A DNA stretch of 64,000 nt. It comes from Globodera rostochiensis (Eukaryota > Nematoda > Chromadorea > Rhabditida > Heteroderidae). The notes beneath the pieces were generated by a model. The model was not told the origin of the DNA. It made no database searches and saw only the letters and a list, made by a program, of their open reading frames with translations. Each line of letters begins with the position of its first letter. The stretch's first letter is position 1. Where the stretch lies: NCBI GenBank assembly GCA_018350325.1, contig JAEVLN010000006.1, forward strand, positions 3,114,693 to 3,178,692. Reading direction: 5' to 3'. Position numbers and translations under genes: made by a program. Below, in pieces: positions 60,562 to 64,000 of the stretch.

Positions 60562-62623
60562 TCAAAGCATTCCAGTATCTTCCATGTTTTCGTGAATAAT
60601 TGTGTCCAGAACGGAGGTAAAGACCGCATTAATTTGGTTGGTATCCGTTGCGAAAGTCTCGTGAATGTACAACTTTTGCTTATTTCTGTACAATTTGCGG
60701 AATTTCTGGCGCAGATATGCAACACCGTCATTGTAGTTGAGATCTCCTAAAATATGATTTTTAATTATGATTATTAATTGCGATATATCTCAATTAATTT
60801 TCATTTTAATTTTAAACTTTAGATTGGTTATAATTCGGGTGAAGCGGGATCGGGATCCGGTAGGAATCGTTCAAGACCCGTAGTCGGGATCAGAAGGATT
60901 TTATGCGCTCTAAGAATGGCATTTTTGGCAAAATAATTTTTTGTTGGGACAGGCTAATGGCGTTATTTTAACTTGAGATATTTTTGAATAAAAAAAATGC
61001 TAAAAAATGTTTTAACATTGGCAAATCCCGACTACAAAAGTTGATCCCGATCCGATTTGGGTTTTTCAATCCCGGCTAATCCGATCCTAATTTTCCTTTA
61101 AATTCAAATCCTGCTCTAACCCAGTTAGAATCTAAAAATTTAAAATTTTTAATAATCGCACAGATGATAATTTTTTCCAATCATTTCAAAAGAATATTTT
61201 TCATAATTAATTACCATACCTTTATAATTTGGGAACAGAATGTTCAATGAAATTTGTTGAATTTTTTCTTCAAATAAATCCTTTTTGTTCAAGAACAGAA
61301 TCATCGATGATTTAATAAAAAATTTGCTGTTGGAAATTCCGTCAAAAAGTTCTGAAAACAATAATGGTTTTAATATTTCTTTTAAATAATTACCCAATGC
61401 CTCAATTAGACGATTCTAAAATTAAAAATAAATAGGTAAAAACCAATAAAAAAATAAAAAATAATTACAGTTTTGTTGTCTTCTCTAAGCTTTTGGTCAT
61501 ATTCACTGATAGCAGCCACAAAAATGATTGCGTTCACATCGTCAAAAAAGTGAATCCATTTTCTCCTTTCTGACCTTTGACCTCCGACATCAAAAACACT
61601 ACAAATGTTTTTAAATCTTTTTTAAGCAATTATGATTAATATTTATTGAAATATAATTTTAAATTTACTTACTTAAATTCAATATTTTTGAGGTTAAAGA
61701 CCAGCTTCACAACTCCTGTTGTTGCCATTCGCGACATCAAAATGTCTTGATTTGTTGGCCAATAATGTTTTCCTGCCACTCTTTCAACGTGTTCAAAGAA
61801 ACTCAATAAAAATAGTTAATTAAAAAGATTATTTAAAATTAAAACAGTATAATATTTTATATTAAATAGAAAATTTTGATATACATAACAATCGAAATAT
61901 TAAAAATATTTTTTTGATAAAAATTTTTTACTATGAAGCGCTTTCAATGACATGGTAATTGGTGTTGTTTTTGAATGCCGCATTTATTAATGGATCTTTC
62001 CAAAGTCTTTGGATGGCCAACTTCACTTGTGTGTTTATGGGATTATATTCGAGACCATTCTCGACATGCGATCGCAAAACCATAACTTCATTCTAAAATA
62101 TAGGAAAAATAAATGTTTTTAAAATATAATTTTTTGAAAAATAAATTACTTCAAGCGCTCTGTCATGGAATCTGAGACCTAGCTCCTGCATAATTTTCGT
62201 TAGTTCGTACATGCTCCGAACTGAATGAATTATGCTTTAATTTTAACATTTTTGGCATTCTGCACCTGTATTTGAATACACAATACATTTGCGCTCTTCT
62301 AATTCAATTTTACTAAAGCCATTTTTGTGCAAAATTCTGCAAAAAAAAATTAATTAAAAATTTGATTTAAACCTCATAAAAGTTCAAAAATAATTGGAAG
62401 TAAAAACAAAATTGAATAAAATCATACTGCATTTGCTTTACGCATGTGCTTTTTCCACTTTCGGCTGGCCCTATAATGTTTTTTTTCAATTTTTCTAAAA
62501 TTGTTAATTTTTACCTAAAAGCAAAAGTTTTTGTTGGAATCGTTTCTCTATCTGAAGCTCGCGGTCGATTTTGTTAGAAACTTCTTTTGCTTTAATTGCC
62601 TCATGCGATTGGCAAACTCCCAT
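60562..62623 (-). CDS. Heterotrimeric G-protein alpha subunit, divergent (nematode GPA-like)
   Basis: The gene has about nine exons and runs from 62623 to the stop at 60562. The N-terminus [14 protein letters not shown] has G2 and C4 for myristoylation and palmitoylation. Family motifs are the P-loop [19 protein letters not shown] (spanning the exon 1-2 junction, 62515/62470), switch [14 protein letters not shown] with the catalytic Arg and the Thr, switch [20 protein letters not shown] with the catalytic Gln, [12 protein letters not shown], and [10 protein letters not shown] in place of TCAT. The P-loop differs from the usual GAGESGKS: the Ala is Pro and the third residue Gly is Ala. The C-terminus ([10 protein letters not shown]) lacks the Cys at -4 of Gi/Go types and matches no standard class I know. 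It probably couples a chemosensory-type or other 7-TM receptor to an effector at the plasma membrane. Confidence 0.88.
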
Positions 62624-63715
62624 TTTATAAAAAGAAAATATGCTTTAATTTCCAATAAATTTTAAAGAATATTTGGTTATTCAGTAAGTAATTCTGAAGT
62701 TGTCAATTAATTCATTAACAGGCTTATTTCATTCAAATTAATTTGTGACTGTGCTTGTCTTTGGTTTAGGCCAGTTGCTATAGTGATTTTTGGCGCATTA
62801 TAGTAGTGGTTCATACAAAAAATTTGTAGGCCCTTACGGAATTCTCTAGTTTTATTAAACATTTAAGTAATATAATCATTTACAGAGTTTGCTAATATAA
62901 ACCCCAGATAAATTCCTTTATTATATTTTTTAACGCAATTTTATTTTTTCAAAATTATATGGAAATTAAAGAATATGGGTAATTTCTGAGGTTCTAATTA
63001 TTGTTTTTTTCTAAAACATTCCAAATTAATCAAGTCATTGTAGGTTAAAAAAATCTCATATTGAGTTTTAATATTACATATAAGTGAATTAAGCATTTAT
63101 TAATTCAATAAAATGAGAGATTGTAATGGCGGCTGCTGTGTCGTTTGTCAGTAATGAATGACCCAACAATTTTTCAGGTGCATTCTTAATTATAAGTACC
63201 CAACTGTATCTATAATTCATTTATTAAAAAAATGCTTATTAAATATTTGAAATTCAATCATTTGATAAAAAATCATAATTATTGATGAATAATTTAGCTA
63301 ATAACAGTATGTATGCTACCTAAAAAGCCCATCAAAAACGTTGTGACACAAACCTAATTGCATTCGTGTGTAGTCATGGGGACGACCATCATTAAAGGAA
63401 AATCTTTTGTATGGACAAAACTTGTGGTAGGTAACTAACCGTTAAGTTGTCCGTCTTTACCGCTTTGAGCGGGAAATTCCGGAATTAACCGCTTCCGCAA
63501 ATTTACCGTAACATAGACTTTCGCCGAGTAGGGTCAAAATTGGGCATTTCGACGAGTGAAAATTCGCCAAATAAATTTAAAACTCTCAATGTTTTGTTTG
63601 TTATTACAAACTAGTGGAGATGCGGGCATGCCTGTGGAATAGATTTGATTTGCTGTCTCTAGTCAGTTTTAGTTGTTTAGTAAAAAGTTTTTTGCCAAAA
63701 AAAAATAAATTTTTT
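62624..63715. other. AT-rich 5' flank of the G-alpha gene, no further gene seen
   Basis: It holds the promoter of the minus-strand G-alpha gene. No TATA box or other element was assigned with confidence, and no gene was recognised. A TAACCG/GCGGGAAATTCCGG patch lies at 63438-63500. Confidence 0.4.
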
Positions 63716-63719
63716 TTCT

Positions 63720-63950
63720 CTTAGTGCGGGCCTCGCCCGCGCCTTCCCACCCTTCCCTACGCTCGCTTCGCTCGCTTAGTGCGGGCTTCGCCCGCGCCCT
63801 CCCACTCTTCCCTACGCTCGCTTCGCTCGCTTAGTGCGGGCTTCGCCCGCGCCCTTCCCTACGCTCGCTTCGCTCGCTTAGAGAAGGCTTCGTGCGCGTC
63901 CTCCCACCCTTCCCTACGCTCGCTTAGAGAGTGCTTCGCCCACTTTAGAC
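63720..63950 (+). repeat. GC-rich minisatellite
   Basis: About four imperfect copies of a 50-65 bp unit containing CCTACGCTCGCTTCGCTCGC, then TTAGTGCGGGC and TTCGCCCGCGCC. The G+C content is far above the rest of the window. The open frame over it (Ser/Arg/Leu-rich) is a repeat artefact. Confidence 0.85.
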
Positions 63951-64000
63951 ACTTTGTCCAATTTTTCGACACTTTGTCTTAGCACTGAAATGACTCATTC

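Noticed and set aside
60840..61100. GGGATCGGGATCCGG and TCCCGGC words in a G-alpha intron as a separate gene or promoter
   Set aside because: They match the dispersed GGGAT-CCGG repeat seen at 35.4, 36.0 and 38.4 kb, with inverted ends, so are better explained as a repeat insertion.
36648..62623. Operon of FAD synthase, RacGAP and downstream genes
   Set aside because: Spacing between genes is kilobases and strands change; although trans-splice-like acceptors are present, nothing supports a shared transcript.
63779..63982. Ser/Arg/Leu-rich frame at the right end
   Set aside because: It is produced by the GC-rich minisatellite and has no start context, splice signals or conserved motif.

Overview
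The window is eukaryotic: AT-rich DNA with short introns (GT-AG, T-rich acceptors), one tRNA gene, and many small inverted-repeat transposon remnants. The gene content points to a nematode, most likely a plant-parasitic (tylenchid, cyst-nematode-like) species. The evidence is a run of small multi-exon genes for secreted proteins with lysine-rich or nuclear-type domains, and the hexamer ATGCCA/TGGCAT clustered upstream of some of them (this hexamer was reported for dorsal-gland effector promoters in Globodera). The species is inferred, not shown.

Layout. 0.2-11 kb: four genes for secreted proteins. Two are tandem minus-strand paralogues with a basic middle and an acidic tail (1.1-2.0 and 3.3-5.0 kb). 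One is a small charged plus-strand protein (8.9-9.4 kb). One is a minus-strand protein with a signal peptide and two helix-turn-helix-like repeats (9.9-11.0 kb). TIR elements lie between them. 12.7-34.6 kb: one very large plus-strand gene for a bark beetle/Anakonda-type transmembrane protein (beta-helix repeats, three SRCR modules, CUB-like parts, C-type lectin module, TM segment, cytoplasmic tail), with an antisense tRNA-His in a late intron. 36.6-38.5 kb: FAD synthase (PAPS-reductase-type domain only). 39.2-50.1 kb: an apparently identical 5,436-bp direct tandem duplication carrying a CYK-4/RacGAP1-like gene; the upstream copy lacks the last exon and the downstream copy is complete. 52.2-52.9 kb: a secreted protein made almost entirely of a Sin3-type PAH domain, the most unusual gene here. 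53.9-60.1 kb: four genes for secreted 'VYGWLP' repeat proteins, three of them identical and arranged as a large palindrome plus a tandem copy. 60.6-62.6 kb: a divergent heterotrimeric G-protein alpha subunit on the minus strand. 63.7-63.9 kb: a GC-rich minisatellite.

How the genes relate. The large conserved genes (bark-like, FAD synthase, RacGAP, G-alpha) are ordinary housekeeping or developmental genes. Between and beside them sit at least nine genes for small secreted proteins. In eight of these the signal peptide is encoded by a separate 49-61 nt first exon ending in a phase-1 intron, usually after a '...G|gt' junction, and later exons are often phase 1-1. This modular plan, with histone-H1-like, PAH and HTH contents and basic NLS-like stretches, suggests a local nursery of secreted proteins, several of which look built to act in a nucleus, possibly that of a host cell. 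That last step is inference. All exon structures were read by eye from splice signals and reading frames; no alignments or searches could be run.
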